From the IMG/VR virus record IMGVR_UViG_3300042309_000614, positions 1-37,831 of that record: DNA of 37,831 nt; one strand, given 5' to 3'. The DNA is from a virus. The notes beneath the pieces were generated by a model that was given only the letters and a program-made list of their open reading frames with translations, was not told the DNA's origin and made no database searches. Below, one piece after another: positions 36,893-37,831 of the stretch. A program made the translations under genes and the position numbers. Numbering within the stretch: position 1 is the first letter of the stretch; the number at the start of each line of letters is the position of its first letter.

Positions 36893-37831
36893 CTCTTTCT
36901 CAATTGAATTAATGTTCCATCGCCTGTGCAAGTAACTAATTGACCAAGCCCACTTGCAAATCGAAAAGTAAAACTACCAGCATTTGTAGTCTTTAAATAT
37001 CCATAAACTCTAATAATACTCGCCCCTGCAAGTCTGCAATGTGCAGGAGATGATACTGCGCCACTTTCATTAATTAAAGTATCTAATATTGCTGTCCCTG
37101 CTATTGTTCTTCCAACCAAAGCAATACTTGCTGTTGCTCCTGATGGGCATGATACTGCAAATGTAGCACCTCCTGACCCTGCTGCAACTGATACATAAAC
37201 TTCACCTACAATCCTATACACACTATTTGCTTCGACAGAACAAGTCATACCTGTTATGTCAGACGGAGATGTTGATGATGTTGTAGGATTGCCTGTTGGT
37301 GTAATTTCCAACACTCCTAATATACCCAATAATTGAGCCTTAGTATAGACATATAAAGTATCAAAATAAGTCTTTAAAAAAGACTTTACATTAGTCCATG
37401 TTATTTTCTTAACTACACTCGATTCAACTGTTGCAACTAAATCTGTGTCATTTGGAGTAGCAGCAGCAGAGCCATTTACTAAAGTTCCTACGTTATTAAC
37501 TGTTATTGTATCTTGTTTGCCATTAAAAGTTGACCAGTCTGCGCTACTCAATGCACCTCTATTTGTAGCACTTGCTGTTGGTAAATTAAATGTGTGTGTT
37601 GCTGTTGCTGAACTAATCGCAAAGTCAGTTCCGCTTGTGCCTACTGCAAAATTCTGAACCTGTGCTGTTAAACCATTTAATGCATTTAAACCTGTTGAAA
37701 AAGTAGTTATTACTTGACAAAGGTTGTTATCTTCTGTGTGTAAAGTTACAGTTCTATTACCTGATGTATTTACATGTACTCTTACAGCTAGCCTATCAGT
37801 AGCTAATAATGTAGTTTGTGGTACAGGTATT
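36889..37831 (-). CDS. Tail fibre variant B, 3' part (cut by window edge)
   Basis: The reading frame is open to the right edge, so the ATG at 37551 is internal and the N-terminus is missing. The part before FDTLY is almost the same as in the left fibre (RGALSSADWSTFNGKQDTITVNNVGTLVNGSA...). The tip, starting VYTKAQLLGILGVLEITPTGNPTTSST, is about 145 residues of beta-rich, Gly/Thr/Ser sequence with three or four Cys and no similarity to the left tip. It ends QLRKR. This suggests an alternative receptor-binding domain on the same shaft. Confidence 0.85.
   Translation of the reverse strand, partial: IPVPQTTLLATDRLAVRVHVNTSGNRTVTLHTEDNNLCQVITTFSTGLNALNGLTAQVQNFAVGTSGTDFAISSATATHTFNLPTASATNRGALSSADWSTFNGKQDTITVNNVGTLVNGSAAATPNDTDLVATVESSVVKKITWTNVKSFLKTYFDTLYVYTKAQLLGILGVLEITPTGNPTTSSTSPSDITGMTCSVEANSVYRIVGEVYVSVAAGSGGATFAVSCPSGATASIALVGRTIAGTAILDTLINESGAVSSPAHCRLAGASIIRVYGYLKTTNAGSFTFRFASGLGQLVTCTGDGTLIQLRKR

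Larger units (their letters stand above)
35676..37831. repeat. Right copy of the diverged terminal redundancy
   Basis: This region aligns to positions 1-2016 and carries the same gene order, but with a different fibre tip (after FDTLY), a different N-terminal half of the small acidic protein, an extra small ORF (36574-36726) and point differences throughout. It is a second variant of the same cassette. Confidence 0.9.

Noticed and set aside
36889-37551. 220-codon ORF as a complete fibre gene
   Set aside because: The frame continues to the window edge, so the internal ATG is not the start.
1-37831. Prophage integration with att sites and integrase
   Set aside because: No integrase, excisionase, host gene or tRNA was seen, and the repeated ends contain phage genes.

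Overview
The window looks like one complete genome, plus a short overlap, of a tailed siphovirus that infects a member of the Bacteroidetes, probably a Flavobacterium-like host. Reasons: the DNA is AT-rich; almost every gene is on the minus strand in long ATGA-coupled runs; the recognisable promoters have the Bacteroidetes form TTTG-N17-TAnnTTTG; and several proteins belong to phage families typical of that phylum. I saw no integrase, excisionase, tRNA, rRNA, CRISPR array or insertion sequence. Because transcription is leftward, the genome reads from high to low coordinates.

Layout in transcription order. (1) 37831-34929: 5'-truncated tail fibre, small accessory ORFs, two-TM holin, one-TM protein, M15 endolysin and a candidate spanin. 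(2) 34932-26390: early region with a metallophosphoesterase, small unknown genes, a ParB-like protein, a Sak-type annealing protein with a YqaJ exonuclease, a stand-alone DnaA domain IV protein, a set of small orphan genes with similar spacers, and HTH regulators. (3) 26397-22625: replication initiator with a probable internal origin, VirE-N/DnaB-type primase-helicase, NinG, and a small protein with an SSB-like tail. (4) 22628-19182: ParB-like protein, glycosyltransferase, small and large terminase, and tail assembly chaperones G/GT. (5) 19137-8250: tail components, tape measure, ClpP-like protease/scaffold, major capsid and probable tail tube, interrupted by a two-gene plus-strand islet at 11131-11467. 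(6) 8190-5449: three glycosyltransferase-like genes with small unknowns. (7) 5452-1: portal, connector, tail fibre, and a second copy of the lysis cassette that runs off the left edge in the endolysin.

The first ~2.0 kb and last ~2.2 kb are two diverged versions of the same fibre-lysis cassette (unit length about 35.7 kb). They share the fibre shaft but have unrelated fibre tips, and one carries an extra small ORF. The window is therefore best read as a circular or circularly permuted genome whose ends come from two strain variants, although a true tandem duplication is not excluded.

The most notable signals are: a helically phased array of seven TGCTTT-type units inside the initiator gene, next to an AT-rich direct repeat (probable lambda-like origin); a large terminase whose Walker A region is reached only by a -1 shift on a dnaX-type A9G run; a T6G -1 frameshift joining the tail chaperones; a second A9 site where a glycosyltransferase overlaps another ORF in the -1 frame; and a shared 17-bp palindromic element over two early promoters.
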